A stretch of DNA of 64,000 bases from Siphonobacter sp048595215 (GCF_048595215.1 NZ_JBMDWJ010000351.1:3320-67319), one strand, 5' to 3'. Counted from the stretch's first letter, positions 1 through 9,065 are shown. The notes: a model not told the origin generated them from the sequence alone. A program made the numbers and translations.

Positions 1-1
1 G

Positions 2-514
2 GAAAAGGCGTTGGCGGATATTCACATTTCGTTTCAGTTCAATCCGGAGAAACGGCTGAATGAAACGTATCTAAATGGTCTGTGCGTAGAGGAGGAAATC
101 CGTAAGATGTACATTTCTCAGATGGTGAGCGAGGTGAGTGCCGTAGTGGAAGTACGTCGGGCGATGGTGGCCCTGCAACAGCGAATGGGCAAACACAAAG
201 GAATTGTCATGGACGGGCGTGATATTGGAACCGTCGTATTTCCGCAGGCGGAGTTGAAAGTGTTCATGACCGCCGATCCACTGATTCGGGCCCAACGTCG
301 GCAGGCAGAATTACTGGAAAAAGGCGAACTGGTAGATTTGAATGAAGTACTCGAAAACCTGACCAAACGCGACCACATCGACATGAACCGCTCGGAAGGG
401 CCGCTCCGTCAGGCTGAAGATGCCCGGGTACTGGATAATTCTAATCTGACGTTTGAAGAACAGGTAGCCTTGATCAAAGGCTGGGCCGACGAGAAAATCG
501 CTCAGGCTTTATAA
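2..514 (+). CDS. cmk: Cytidylate kinase, C-terminal part (cut by window start)
   Basis: Phosphorylates CMP and dCMP with ATP in cytosolic pyrimidine nucleotide synthesis. The frame is open to the left edge, so the N-terminal P-loop lies outside the window and about 170 residues remain of the usual 220-230. Visible family signatures are the NMP-binding segment ending in VMDGRDIGTVVFP, the LID-like stretch ending RDHIDMNRSEGPL, and the late segment DARVLDNSNLT. The TTG near the edge is internal, not a start. A strong intrinsic terminator follows the stop directly, so this is the last gene of its transcript. Identification rests on family knowledge of these motifs and is firm; only the 5' end is unknown. 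Confidence 0.95.
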   Translation, partial: EKALADIHISFQFNPEKRLNETYLNGLCVEEEIRKMYISQMVSEVSAVVEVRRAMVALQQRMGKHKGIVMDGRDIGTVVFPQAELKVFMTADPLIRAQRRQAELLEKGELVDLNEVLENLTKRDHIDMNRSEGPLRQAEDARVLDNSNLTFEEQVALIKGWADEKIAQAL

Positions 515-517
515 ACG

Positions 518-550
518 AAAGAAGTCCGTTCTGAAAGAGCGGACTTCTTT
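518..550 (+). terminator. Intrinsic terminator after cmk
   Basis: Perfect 11-bp inverted repeat: AAAGAAGTCCG at 518-528 pairs with CGGACTTCTTT at 540-550 around an 11-nt loop. The A and T ends make it usable in both directions. Confidence 0.85.
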
Positions 551-597
551 GCTTTGATGGGTTTCCGGGCTGATAACCCCGCTGATGCGAGAGAATC

Positions 598-700
598 TTT
601 TTCAAACCTCACATTCTTCAAACTTTTTCAAACCATAGTAAACCCTGTAATGTTTGAGAAAAGTCCTTTTCAAACCTCACACCCCCTCAAACCCCAATAC
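598..700. repeat. Short degenerate intergenic repeats
   Basis: The spacer between cmk and the M14 peptidase carries two copies of TTTTCAAACCTCACA, starting near 599 and 667, plus further TCAAACC units and an inverted TGTTTGAGAAAAG at about 651-663. No gene is visible here. Confidence 0.5.
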
Positions 701-723
701 CTCTCTATTACGAAAGAAAAGCC

Positions 724-2634
724 CTATTTACCAATCGTGATTTCCTTCTCCTGATAGCCGCCCCGCGTAGAGAGGAGTTTAACTTTTGCTTTTATGCTTC
801 CCTTCTGGTTGAGTTTTACCTTGAAAATCGCTTCCTTTTTCTCGCCCGGTCCGGTATAGCCCGCGTAGATGGTTTTGTCAAAGAGAGAAGGTTCCGTAAT
901 GATGACTTTAGCCTGAGTATCGCCTTTCAAAAGAGCTTTGTCGAGGTCCAGCATGAGGCGGTCTTCCTGGACAATTTTGATGCGTTGAGCCTGCTCCAGT
1001 GCGACGGGTAATTTCCCGGAATTAGTCCAGTTTACTTTGACTTCGTATTCATCCGTACCCAGCGATTTAACCGAAACGTTCGTGAGTTCAATCTGCGGAA
1101 GTTCAAAGGCCATGCTCAGATTGAATTTGGCCTGTTTGGAAATCCAGTGTTCAAGTACCGTCGGCGGACCATTCTGAGCAAAAAATTTCGGATGAAAACC
1201 GCCAATTTCTACGTCGCCCAGTTGCGGATGCGTAAACTTGGTCCAGGGTTTAAATCCTTTTTTGCCGTTGGCTTCATCGTCCCAGCGAAGGCCGTCGTAT
1301 TCGTCGTACTGCCCGTCGCCGTCGTAATCTTTCATGGCTCCGCCATTCCAGAGCTCATCCCCGTACCAGATCGAACCGTAATAAAAATAGCCAAAATCCG
1401 GACCGTGCCCAAACAAGGGTTCAGGCTTGCTAGGATCACCAGTCATTCGATTCGTTTTGCTCCGGGTGCTGTAGGTATGGTATACATCACCCGCCCAGGG
1501 GTAGCCCGTATGAGCCAGCCCGAGACTATCCATGTGGCGATAGATGTCTAGGTCAGCCGGAAACATACTTTCGGTATCTTTTGACGTCGAAGGCGGTCGC
1601 AGGTGCATGGGTACCCGCGTATCCATGGAGTTGACGACCGAAATATGTGGATGCCCCAGCAGCCACAGTACCGTCGAGCGGGTTTCCACTTCGCTGAGCG
1701 GATAGGCTCCGGCACCACCCTGCGTGTAGCCGCGTCCGGTAAAGTCGCCGCCCTGATCCGGACGCCAGTTTTCGGGGTAATTCCGGTGGTTGTCGAGGCC
1801 GCCAATACCGTCTTCATTAAACTTGCCATCCCCGTCATTATCGATCCCTTCCGTATACACCAGCCAGTCACCCTTGCCTTCCAGTACCCGTTTCATCAAG
1901 CGTGGATCCCGGGGATCGATGACATAATTGGCTTTCTCCCGTTCATTCGTACTGGCTTTCTTCCGAATCTGATAAATTACGCCGTCACCATCGAGGTCTT
2001 CCTCCGGATCTTCGTCCAGCAGGCCATCCCGGTCGTCATCTTTGGGGTGTACCGTACTGCGGTTTCGCTGGGCCGTAAACAGGTACATCGTCGAACCATC
2101 AGGGTTATTTTCGGGCCGCAGGTAAATCGTTTTAGTATCCAGCAGCTTGGTGATGGCCGCGTCTTTACCGTAGTTTTCGATCAAATGCTTGGCCATCCAT
2201 AGTACCGATTCACTACTGGTGACTTCGCCGCTGTGCCGTCCGCCTTCAAAATAGGCTGCTGGTTTGTCGGTATGCTTGCCGGTTTTCTTGTTGGTCAGGG
2301 TCATCTGTAGAATGGGTCGACCTTCGTAACTCTTGGCTACTTCGTACAGATCTACGAGGTTGGGATACTGAGCGGCCCAGGTCCGGCACCAGTGATAAAT
2401 GACGTCCGGCGAATGATACGTGTTGAAATTCAGGGTTTTGCCGGGTTTGTATTCGACTTCCTTAAACTGATGTTTCTTGAAAAAGCTAACCCCATGACGT
2501 TCGCCTTTTACGGTGTAAAACTTACTGGTGGTATCCTGTTCCGGCCATTTTTCCTCCGTTCCGTAGTACGACCGCTGGGCGTAGGCAGTGGCTAATTGAG
2601 TAAGACATAAAAAGAAAGTAAGGCGTTTTTTCAT
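724..2634 (-). CDS. Secreted M14-family zinc carboxypeptidase with acidic Ca-binding-like loops
   Basis: Predicted exported metallocarboxypeptidase of 636 residues. The start is the ATG at 2634, giving MKKRLTFFLCLTQ and cleavage after ATAYAQ; the TTG nine bases upstream is not needed. The M14 zinc site is seen as GGRHSGE (about residues 131-137, H and E ligands) and YLRPENNPDGS carries the substrate-site Arg and Asn region. A later FELPQIE could supply the catalytic Glu. Unusual are four acidic loops resembling EF-hand calcium loops: DDDRDGLLDED, DLDGDGVIYQ, DNDGDGKFNEDG and DYDGDGQYDEYDG, inserted in the catalytic domain. The C-terminal 120 residues look like an Ig-type beta domain. The gene stands alone, with no partner on its strand. 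The family is well supported; substrate is unknown. Confidence 0.85.
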   Translation of the reverse strand: MKKRLTFFLCLTQLATAYAQRSYYGTEEKWPEQDTTSKFYTVKGERHGVSFFKKHQFKEVEYKPGKTLNFNTYHSPDVIYHWCRTWAAQYPNLVDLYEVAKSYEGRPILQMTLTNKKTGKHTDKPAAYFEGGRHSGEVTSSESVLWMAKHLIENYGKDAAITKLLDTKTIYLRPENNPDGSTMYLFTAQRNRSTVHPKDDDRDGLLDEDPEEDLDGDGVIYQIRKKASTNEREKANYVIDPRDPRLMKRVLEGKGDWLVYTEGIDNDGDGKFNEDGIGGLDNHRNYPENWRPDQGGDFTGRGYTQGGAGAYPLSEVETRSTVLWLLGHPHISVVNSMDTRVPMHLRPPSTSKDTESMFPADLDIYRHMDSLGLAHTGYPWAGDVYHTYSTRSKTNRMTGDPSKPEPLFGHGPDFGYFYYGSIWYGDELWNGGAMKDYDGDGQYDEYDGLRWDDEANGKKGFKPWTKFTHPQLGDVEIGGFHPKFFAQNGPPTVLEHWISKQAKFNLSMAFELPQIELTNVSVKSLGTDEYEVKVNWTNSGKLPVALEQAQRIKIVQEDRLMLDLDKALLKGDTQAKVIITEPSLFDKTIYAGYTGPGEKKEAIFKVKLNQKGSIKAKVKLLSTRGGYQEKEITIGK

Positions 2635-2731
2635 GCGTAACAATAGAAAAGATTAAGGTTCAAAAGGAAGAAACCCAAGTTTTTTGCGGCTTGATTTTAA
2701 TGAAAGATTGTCGTTAGGCAAAATGGATGCG

Positions 2732-2747
2732 ACGAATAATATTGAAA
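2732..2747. repeat. 16-bp motif shared with 27708-27723
   Basis: ACGAATAATATTGAAA occurs identically at 27708-27723. Here it lies about 100 bp upstream of the M14 gene, read on the minus strand as TTTCAATATTATTCGT. It may be part of a promoter or operator; function is not established. Confidence 0.4.
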
Positions 2748-2933
2748 GATTATATGGGTAAAGTCAGTAACGTTAGATTTATGTATGGCATGAAGTTTCG
2801 TTTGCCATACAATGTTTTAACAGTATCTAGACTTGTTCTGAAAGGATCGACGTGTTTTTCTAAGGACTTCGAAAAAGGCTGTAACAGGGCCGTTCTTTTT
2901 GTCGTATTTTGAAGATGTATTTGAATAGTAAGT

Positions 2934-4007
2934 ATGCAAACAGTTGATTACTTGATCGTGGGGCAGGGGATTGCCGGATCGGTACTAGCCTGGACCCTCC
3001 GGCAGCGGGGCTACAGCGTACGCGTCATCGATGACCTGCGTCCGTCTTCTTCGCGGGTGGCCGCGGGGATCTGCAATCCCGTCACGGGCCGTAAGCTGTC
3101 CAAGACCTGGCTGGCGGATGATTTGTTTCCCTATCTGCATCAGTTTTACCCCGCACTAGAGAAGGAGCTACAGGCATCCTTTTTTTATCCGATTCCGGTG
3201 TATCGCCCGTATCAATCCATTGAAGAACAGAACTTCTTCATTGCCCAAACGGCCAATCCGGTCCTGGAAGGGTACATTCGTTTGGCAGAAAATAACGAAG
3301 CCTACGCAGGTCTAATCCATAACGCGTTAGGCGGACTCGAAACCCTACAAGCGGCCTGGGTAGATTTGCCTACTTTATTATCGGCCATTCGTAAAATTTT
3401 AGTACAGGAAGATTCGTTGGTAGAGACTGAATTTCGATGGGAGGAAGTCGTACCGGGTTCGGATTCCGTTACCTGGCGTACCTACGAAGCCCGTCAGGTC
3501 ATCAGTTGCGAAGGAGCGTATGGTCGGTTCAATCCGTATTTCAGCTGGCTTCCCTGGGCCGTCGTGAAAGGCGAGATTTTGACGCTACAGCTACCGGAAG
3601 AATCCGTACCGGGCATTGTCAACCAAAGCGTCTGGATACAACCCCAGGGGGCGGGCGTGTACCGGGCCGGAGCCACCTACGAATGGAACGACCTCACCTG
3701 GGAGCCTTCGGAAAAAGGGCGGGCGTACCTAACGGAAAAGCTGAACAAGCTGCTTCAGGTACCCTACCAGATTCAGCAACAGGTAGCTGGCATTCGTCCA
3801 GCTACGCAAGGACGCAGACCGTTTATCGGTCTTCATCCGGTGTATCGCAGTATTGGAATCTTTAATGGATTAGGCTCTAAAGGCACCTCGATGGCACCCT
3901 TTTTGGCTAAACAATTCGCTGATTTTCTGGTTCATACGAAAGAACTGGACCCCGAAGCGAATATCCAGCGATTCCATTCGTTATATTTCAGCAAAATCAA
4001 CGAATAA
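2934..4007 (+). CDS. FAD-dependent oxidoreductase, DAO (D-amino-acid oxidase/glycine oxidase) superfamily
   Basis: 357-residue flavoprotein. The N-terminus carries the dinucleotide-binding fingerprint VGQGIAGSVLAWTL followed by an acidic end of beta-2 (VIDD), typical of FAD-binding DAO-fold enzymes that oxidise C-N bonds of amino acids or amines. The C-terminal GIRPATQGRRPFIG and FNGLGSKGTSMAPF match the second FAD-contact region of the glycine oxidase/MnmC-C type. No signal peptide is seen, so it is probably cytosolic. It starts at ATG 2934 and is followed 48 bp later by the outer-membrane gene on the same strand, possibly co-transcribed. The substrate cannot be read from the sequence; an MnmC-like tRNA-modification role is possible but the methyltransferase half is absent. 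Confidence 0.8.
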   Translation: MQTVDYLIVGQGIAGSVLAWTLRQRGYSVRVIDDLRPSSSRVAAGICNPVTGRKLSKTWLADDLFPYLHQFYPALEKELQASFFYPIPVYRPYQSIEEQNFFIAQTANPVLEGYIRLAENNEAYAGLIHNALGGLETLQAAWVDLPTLLSAIRKILVQEDSLVETEFRWEEVVPGSDSVTWRTYEARQVISCEGAYGRFNPYFSWLPWAVVKGEILTLQLPEESVPGIVNQSVWIQPQGAGVYRAGATYEWNDLTWEPSEKGRAYLTEKLNKLLQVPYQIQQQVAGIRPATQGRRPFIGLHPVYRSIGIFNGLGSKGTSMAPFLAKQFADFLVHTKELDPEANIQRFHSLYFSKINE

Positions 4008-4055
4008 CTGTATGCTTCTGTGGGTGAGTATATAGAGTAGATCCAGCCCTACACC

Positions 4056-7000
4056 ATGAATTGGACCAATACTGTTAAAGTTTCTTTATTGAGTGGAATC
4101 CTGCTGGGAGCGGCTACTAGCCAGGCCCAGGTATTCATGCCTTCCATGGAGGAATTCGGGAAGAATCGAATCCAGCGGGAACGCTTTGAATGGCAGGTTT
4201 ACACCACACCTAACTTTGAAGTATACTTTCACGGAAACAGCCGCTCGCTGGCGACGTATACGGCTCAAATGGCCGAGTCGGAATTCGATCGAATTACCGA
4301 TATTCTGAGCTACACGCCCTACAGCCGTACCAAGATATTTCTGTACGACTCGCCCAGCGATCTCAAGCAAAGCAACATCGGGGTCTCGCTAAATTCTGAA
4401 GCAGCCATTCGGGAGGAAAACCTTTCCAAATCCCGCGTACAGATTGCTTTTACGGCCGATCATATTGCCTTTCGGCAGAAGTTAGCCAAGGAAGTATCTT
4501 CGGTGTTTGTATACGACATGCTCTACGGCGGCAGTCTGAAAGACGCATTGCAAAGTCAGTTGCTGCTGTCGCTGCCCGAATGGTTCATTTCGGGAATCAC
4601 GGCTTACGTAGCCGAAGGCTGGAGCCGCGAGCTTGACGATTACATGCGGGATGTAGCCCTGAATAAGAAATTCAAGAAACCCGCTCACCTCAGCGGACCC
4701 GAAGCAACCCGCGTCGGACAGTCGATCTGGAACTTTATTGCGGAGCGTTATGGTCGGGATAATATCTCGAATATTCTCAATCTGACCCGGATCATCCGTA
4801 CCGAACAAACCAGTATTTCCAGCACCCTTGGTATTTCCTATAACCGTTTCCTAAGCGACTGGCGGGACTATTACACGCAAATGGCCACGTCTTCCGCTGC
4901 GGCTTTCAAGAGTCCTTCCGGTAGTACGTTAGCCAGCTATCCGCTCTTTACGGGTCATAAAATCGAACAGGTAAAGCTAAGCCCCAATCGGCAGTGGATC
5001 GCCTATTCGGTCATGGATAACGGACAGTACCACGTGTATCTGACTGATACGCAGGGGCAGCAAAAAACGCAATTATTGAAAGGTGGCGACCGTTTTCTAA
5101 CGCGGGAACTACCCGTATCGGCACCCTTACTGGCTTGGCAGGATAACGGTACGCTGAATGTGCTCGAACAAAAAGATGACCGTACCCTGTTGCATCAGTT
5201 CGTGGAGAGCGAGAAGAAAGGCTTACGCCTGAAAGCTCGCCGGACGGTACGCGGCTTTACTCAAATTGCCGGATTTGACATCTCGCAGGACGGCTCGGTA
5301 CTGGCCATCAGTGGCGACCGTAAGGGACAAAACGATCTTTTTCTGTACAACCTGAGTCGGAACTCGGTACTGCAACTCACCAACGATTTGTACGACGATC
5401 TGACGCCTGCCTTCGTGGGCCGTTCGACGACCCGCGTACTTTTTGCTTCTAACCGGACCAACGATACGCTTTCAACGGCGGCTCCCAAAACGCTGCCCAA
5501 TCGTTTTAATCTGTACCTACACGACGGTAATCCACGGAGTCAGGTGTTGGAACGGTTGGCAGATCAGGCCCTGCAACCCATGGCCGCCAACGGCGAACGA
5601 CTGTTCTACCTGAGTGATCAGCAGGGGATTCAAAATCTGTTCACGTATGACACGACCTCGCGGCAAGCTCGACCCCTGAGTCAGTTTGTCGAAAGCATGA
5701 CGGCCTACGATTATCACCCGAGCAGTGGAGCACTGGCGTATGTAAGCATTGAAAATGGTCGGCAGGCCGTGAAATTCTTGCCTCGACTTGCTCCCGTAGA
5801 GGCCAGTGAAACAGCGGCTACCGGACGGAGTATCCGAATGAACGGCGGCGTAGCTCGTACCAACCAGCCCGCCAGTGGTGCCACCGATCCGACTAAAGCT
5901 CCCGTGGGTGTGGGGACGCCTTCGCGACTCAATTCCCTGCGACCAGGTGAGATCGATACGGATAATTATCAGTTCGATCTGGAAGGACTGAAAGTAACGG
6001 AACGCCGTACCGACAAGCCTTCGTCTTCACCACGGGTCATTACGAACTCCCGGAGTCGAACGACCGTAGTACGCCGCGATGCCACGCGTTTGAAAGGGCC
6101 AACGGCATACAAGGATGTGTTCGTGGTGAATAATACCAATAACCAATTTTTGGTTTTGCCCTATCTGGTGAATCAAAGTGGCTTTGGTTGGCAGAACACC
6201 ATTACAGTCAACGACTTACTCGAAAATAACATCATCAAAGGCGGACTATTCATTACGCCGACCTTCCGGACCAGCGAGATTTTTGCCGAATATCAGTATC
6301 TCGTTCACCGAATTGACTTTAGTGCCCGCTTTGATCGTCGAGCCTTTACCGATGGTTTTCCGGCTTCGGGACTTTTTACCAAGTACCGCTATAACCGACT
6401 TACACTCACGGCTTCGTACCCCTTTACGGAGGCGTTGCGAGTATCGGCTTCTCCCATGTATACCCGCCTGAATCGCGTGGATGGCTCGCAGGGCGGCATT
6501 GGTTTACCCGACGCGGTGTCCAGCTTTGTCGGATTACAGGGTGAAGTAGTGTATGACAATACGCGAAGCAGTGGTATGAATCTGCTTGAGGGAACCCGGG
6601 TGAAACTGCGGGCTCAACAACAGCAGGGGATGCGGTCAAACGCCGAAAGCTTCTTCAAGATTACGCTCGATGCCCGTAACTATACCAAAATCTACCGGGA
6701 TCTTACCTTAGCCACTCGTATATCGTTTGGTCACTCAGGTGGACAGGCTCCCAAGCAAAGCATACTCGGTGGAATCGATAACTGGATTCCTTTCGGTACG
6801 GTACGGGAAGTGCGTAACGCCGAAAACCCCCTGAATCCGCTTAATATGGATTACCGTAATGTATTCTTTACGGATTTCGTTACGCCTTTGCGGGGTTTCC
6901 GGATGAATAAATTGTCGGGCGAAAGCTACGCATTGTTCAATGCTGAATTACGCTGGCCGGTATTTAAAGTACTAAGCCGTGGACCGCTTACCTCTACGTT

Positions 7001-7286
7001 CCTGCAAAACTTCCAATTGACTGCCTTCACGGATATTGGTACTGCCTGGACGGGAAGTGGACCATTTAGTCGGCAAAATAGTTTGAATACCGAGATTATT
7101 AATCCGCAGGGAAGTCCTTGGTACGCGACCGTCAATAATTTCAAAAATCCGTATCTGATTGGGTATGGCGTAGGCGTGCGGACCCTGTTCCTGGGGTACT
7201 ACGTAAAAGGGGACTTGGCCTGGGGGGTTGAAGATACGGCCGTGCAAACACCTATTTTCCACGTTTCACTAGGTTACGACTTTTAA
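4056..7286 (+). CDS. Large outer-membrane protein: degenerate MA-type peptidase domain, TolB-like propeller, Omp85-like barrel
   Basis: 1076 residues with a signal peptide (cleavage near SQAQ). Residues about 40-275 resemble peptidase MA-like (gluzincin) domains: the usual LPEWF...G.T.YVAEG and VGQSIWNFIAERYG parts are there, but where HExxH is expected the chain reads EVSSVFVYD, so the zinc site appears lost. Residues about 280-600 hold WD40/TolB-type strands (for example SPNRQWIAYSVMD and ISQDGSVLAISGD). After a Ser/Thr/Pro-rich linker the last 380 residues look like a surface-antigen (Omp85/BamA-type) beta barrel ending in aromatic Phe (SLGYDF). It lies just after the FAD oxidoreductase and before a terminator. 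Proteins of this build are known in Bacteroidota but their role is not assigned; a scaffold or assembly role is only inference. Confidence 0.75.
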   Translation: MNWTNTVKVSLLSGILLGAATSQAQVFMPSMEEFGKNRIQRERFEWQVYTTPNFEVYFHGNSRSLATYTAQMAESEFDRITDILSYTPYSRTKIFLYDSPSDLKQSNIGVSLNSEAAIREENLSKSRVQIAFTADHIAFRQKLAKEVSSVFVYDMLYGGSLKDALQSQLLLSLPEWFISGITAYVAEGWSRELDDYMRDVALNKKFKKPAHLSGPEATRVGQSIWNFIAERYGRDNISNILNLTRIIRTEQTSISSTLGISYNRFLSDWRDYYTQMATSSAAAFKSPSGSTLASYPLFTGHKIEQVKLSPNRQWIAYSVMDNGQYHVYLTDTQGQQKTQLLKGGDRFLTRELPVSAPLLAWQDNGTLNVLEQKDDRTLLHQFVESEKKGLRLKARRTVRGFTQIAGFDISQDGSVLAISGDRKGQNDLFLYNLSRNSVLQLTNDLYDDLTPAFVGRSTTRVLFASNRTNDTLSTAAPKTLPNRFNLYLHDGNPRSQVLERLADQALQPMAANGERLFYLSDQQGIQNLFTYDTTSRQARPLSQFVESMTAYDYHPSSGALAYVSIENGRQAVKFLPRLAPVEASETAATGRSIRMNGGVARTNQPASGATDPTKAPVGVGTPSRLNSLRPGEIDTDNYQFDLEGLKVTERRTDKPSSSPRVITNSRSRTTVVRRDATRLKGPTAYKDVFVVNNTNNQFLVLPYLVNQSGFGWQNTITVNDLLENNIIKGGLFITPTFRTSEIFAEYQYLVHRIDFSARFDRRAFTDGFPASGLFTKYRYNRLTLTASYPFTEALRVSASPMYTRLNRVDGSQGGIGLPDAVSSFVGLQGEVVYDNTRSSGMNLLEGTRVKLRAQQQQGMRSNAESFFKITLDARNYTKIYRDLTLATRISFGHSGGQAPKQSILGGIDNWIPFGTVREVRNAENPLNPLNMDYRNVFFTDFVTPLRGFRMNKLSGESYALFNAELRWPVFKVLSRGPLTSTFLQNFQLTAFTDIGTAWTGSGPFSRQNSLNTEIINPQGSPWYATVNNFKNPYLIGYGVGVRTLFLGYYVKGDLAWGVEDTAVQTPIFHVSLGYDF

Positions 7287-7307
7287 TAACGTTTGACACT
7301 GACAAAG

Positions 7308-7337
7308 AAGCAGCTCTCCATCGGGGCTGCTTTTTTT
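7308..7337 (+). terminator. Intrinsic terminator after the TolB/Omp85-like gene
   Basis: AGCAGC at 7309-7314 pairs with GCTGCT at 7326-7331 and a run of seven T follows. Confidence 0.8.
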
Positions 7338-7454
7338 GTTAGAATTAGGTGGGGGATTGAAGCCCCGACGTATGAATTACTGACCACTGAAATAAGGGAG
7401 TTTGAGTACTGGCACAGCTTTTACGGCTTATGAATTAATCCCAACCCTGAATTT

Positions 7455-8669
7455 ATGACGCTTACGTTTCCGCTGATCTGCTTGTTGCTCGGCTTTTTCC
7501 TGTTTTTTGGCATTATCCTAACCAAATCATCGCATCGTTTTGGGGTACCTAGTCTAGTGATGTACCTGGCTTTAGGTATTTTTTTAGGGAACGGTGGCCC
7601 CTTTGATTTCATCTACGATTACCCCGAATTTACCCATTCCTTCAGCAATCTGGCCCTGGCCATTATCCTATTCATTGGTGGGCTGGAAACGGACTTTCGG
7701 CATATCAAACCGATTCTGGGCCGAGGGCTGGTCTTGTCCACCGTAGGCGTTTTGCTGACGGCGGGTTCGGTAGCGTTGTTTCTGCACGTCGCTTTTGGCA
7801 TTCGGTACTTGGAAGGGTTTCTGATTGGTTCCGTCTTATCCTCCACGGATGCTGCCGCTGTATTCTCCATTCTGAATTCGAAAGGCCTGCGACTGAAAGA
7901 AAACATTTCAGAAACCCTGGAGCTGGAATCCGGCACGAATGACCCCATGGCCTTTTTCCTGACGACTATGTTCACCAGTATGCTCCACGAGCCAGAGATT
8001 CATATCGGCCCTTGGCTCTGGTTGTTCGTTAAGGAAATGTCCATCGGGTTTCTGGCGGGCGGTGCCTTGGGTTTAGCCACGAGTTTAATTTTACAGCGAT
8101 TGCAATTAGTGAATCGGGGGATGTATCCGGTACTGATTCTGGCGACGATTCTGATTGGAATCGGAGCTTTGATGATGTGGCACGGCAATGTACTACTGGG
8201 CATGTACGTAACCGGTATGGTGATCAGTAGTCACCGCGAAAAATGGCTGGGCCGAAAGGAAACGTACCTTTTCTTTGAAAGTATTTCCTGGCTGATGGAA
8301 ATCAGTTTGTTCGTACTGCTGGGCTTACAAGTATTTCCGCGTAACATGGTAGCTTACCTGCCCCAAGCCCTTATCGTTTGTCTCTTCCTGATTCTGATTG
8401 CCCGACCGCTCAGCGTCTTCGTATCACTGGCTCCGTTCAAGGCTAGTTTACAGAAAAAAGTGTTTGTAAGCTGGGTGGGATTACGGGGAGCAACGCCCAT
8501 TGTGTTTAGCCTGATTCCACTCATTGCCCGCGTACGGATCGCCGATGTTATTTTCAATATCGTCTTTGCCGTGGTGTTGATTTCTGTACTGCTGCAGGGA
8601 ACAACGCTGGGCTGGCTGGCGAATAAATTAGGGCTGAATGAAGACCAGCCCGCCTCCAGCCAGCTATAA
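7455..8669 (+). CDS. CPA1-type cation/proton antiporter (NhaP2-like), without RCK domain
   Basis: 404-residue polytopic membrane protein with about 12 hydrophobic segments, expected to exchange protons for K+ or Na+ at the inner membrane. Family signatures are SSTDAAAVFSIL in one helix and LELESGTNDPMAFFL in the next, where the ND pair is the ion-binding motif of NhaP-type CPA1 exchangers. E. coli NhaP2 is near 578 residues because it carries C-terminal TrkA/RCK regulatory domains; here the chain ends right after the membrane domain (NKLGLNEDQPASSQL), so nucleotide gating is not expected. It stands alone behind a terminator and has no close downstream partner. Whether the ion is K+ or Na+ cannot be told. 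Confidence 0.88.
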   Translation: MTLTFPLICLLLGFFLFFGIILTKSSHRFGVPSLVMYLALGIFLGNGGPFDFIYDYPEFTHSFSNLALAIILFIGGLETDFRHIKPILGRGLVLSTVGVLLTAGSVALFLHVAFGIRYLEGFLIGSVLSSTDAAAVFSILNSKGLRLKENISETLELESGTNDPMAFFLTTMFTSMLHEPEIHIGPWLWLFVKEMSIGFLAGGALGLATSLILQRLQLVNRGMYPVLILATILIGIGALMMWHGNVLLGMYVTGMVISSHREKWLGRKETYLFFESISWLMEISLFVLLGLQVFPRNMVAYLPQALIVCLFLILIARPLSVFVSLAPFKASLQKKVFVSWVGLRGATPIVFSLIPLIARVRIADVIFNIVFAVVLISVLLQGTTLGWLANKLGLNEDQPASSQL

Positions 8670-8797
8670 GTAAAGCAATCGTTGATTCGCTCAATCGATT
8701 AGTAAATTCCTAATAAATCGATACGCTGCGTGTCGTTTTTTAATGATTTACCGACTGAAATTAATATTCTAGTAATAGTCTTCCTGCCGAGTAGGCA

Positions 8798-8805
8798 TAC
8801 TTTTG
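8798..8805 (+). promoter_or_regulatory. Bacteroidota-type -7 promoter element
   Basis: TACTTTTG matches TAnnTTTG exactly. No clear TTTG partner is seen about 20 bp upstream. If used, the transcript would begin near 8812 and give the following gene a leader of about 250 nt. Confidence 0.45.
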
Positions 8806-8845
8806 CAGCACCTTAAGGGTAAACATTGTGGTGAATTCGTAATGG

Positions 8846-8955
8846 CTTTCCAACGATTCTGGCTAGGCTGAACAACATTCTGCGTCGTTGGAAAGAAAAA
8901 TGGGGTTGCAGGCCCTGTTCCCAAAGATGATCGCCAAATGAACCCGGCTTTGGGA
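8846..8955 (+). ncRNA. Two consecutive hairpins in a leader (candidate structured RNA)
   Basis: First stem CTTTCCAACGA / TCGTTGGAAAG encloses 28 nt. Second stem TCCCAAAG / CTTTGGGA encloses 21 nt. Both are perfect and lie downstream of a TAnnTTTG element. The sequence matches no RNA family that I recognise; it could be a 5' leader element of the hydrolase gene or an independent RNA. Confidence 0.4.
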
Positions 8956-9065
8956 CAAAATCCGGCTGGTAAGGGGCGGTTTCCGGTTTTGCTCGTAAGT
9001 TTACTTTCGTTTTAGCGGCTTCTGACCGAATCACGGCGGCGGCCGATTCGTAATCTCTCTATGCA

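Larger units (their letters stand above)
8670..9065 (+). other. Long intergenic region, candidate structured leader or small RNA
   Basis: 396 bp without a credible ORF. A promoter-like TACTTTTG sits at 8798-8805. Downstream are two perfect inverted repeats, 8846-8856 with 8885-8895 (11 bp) and 8919-8926 with 8948-8955 (8 bp), then CCGG-containing arms near 8962-8988. The region just before the next start (about 9025-9050) has GAATC/GATTC arms. I do not see the conserved cores of RNase P RNA, tmRNA or SRP RNA. Confidence 0.45.

Noticed and set aside
1603..2202. 199-codon plus-strand ORF inside the M14 peptidase gene
   Set aside because: Antisense shadow of a gene with clear family motifs; no recognisable domain or promoter.
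2727..2912. 61-codon ORF between the M14 and FAD genes
   Set aside because: No similarity, contains the 16-bp motif that recurs in another spacer, and has a composition like non-coding sequence.
8806..9065. RNase P RNA, tmRNA or SRP RNA in the leader
   Set aside because: Conserved cores of these RNAs (for example the GGAAGGNAGCA region of SRP RNA) are not present.
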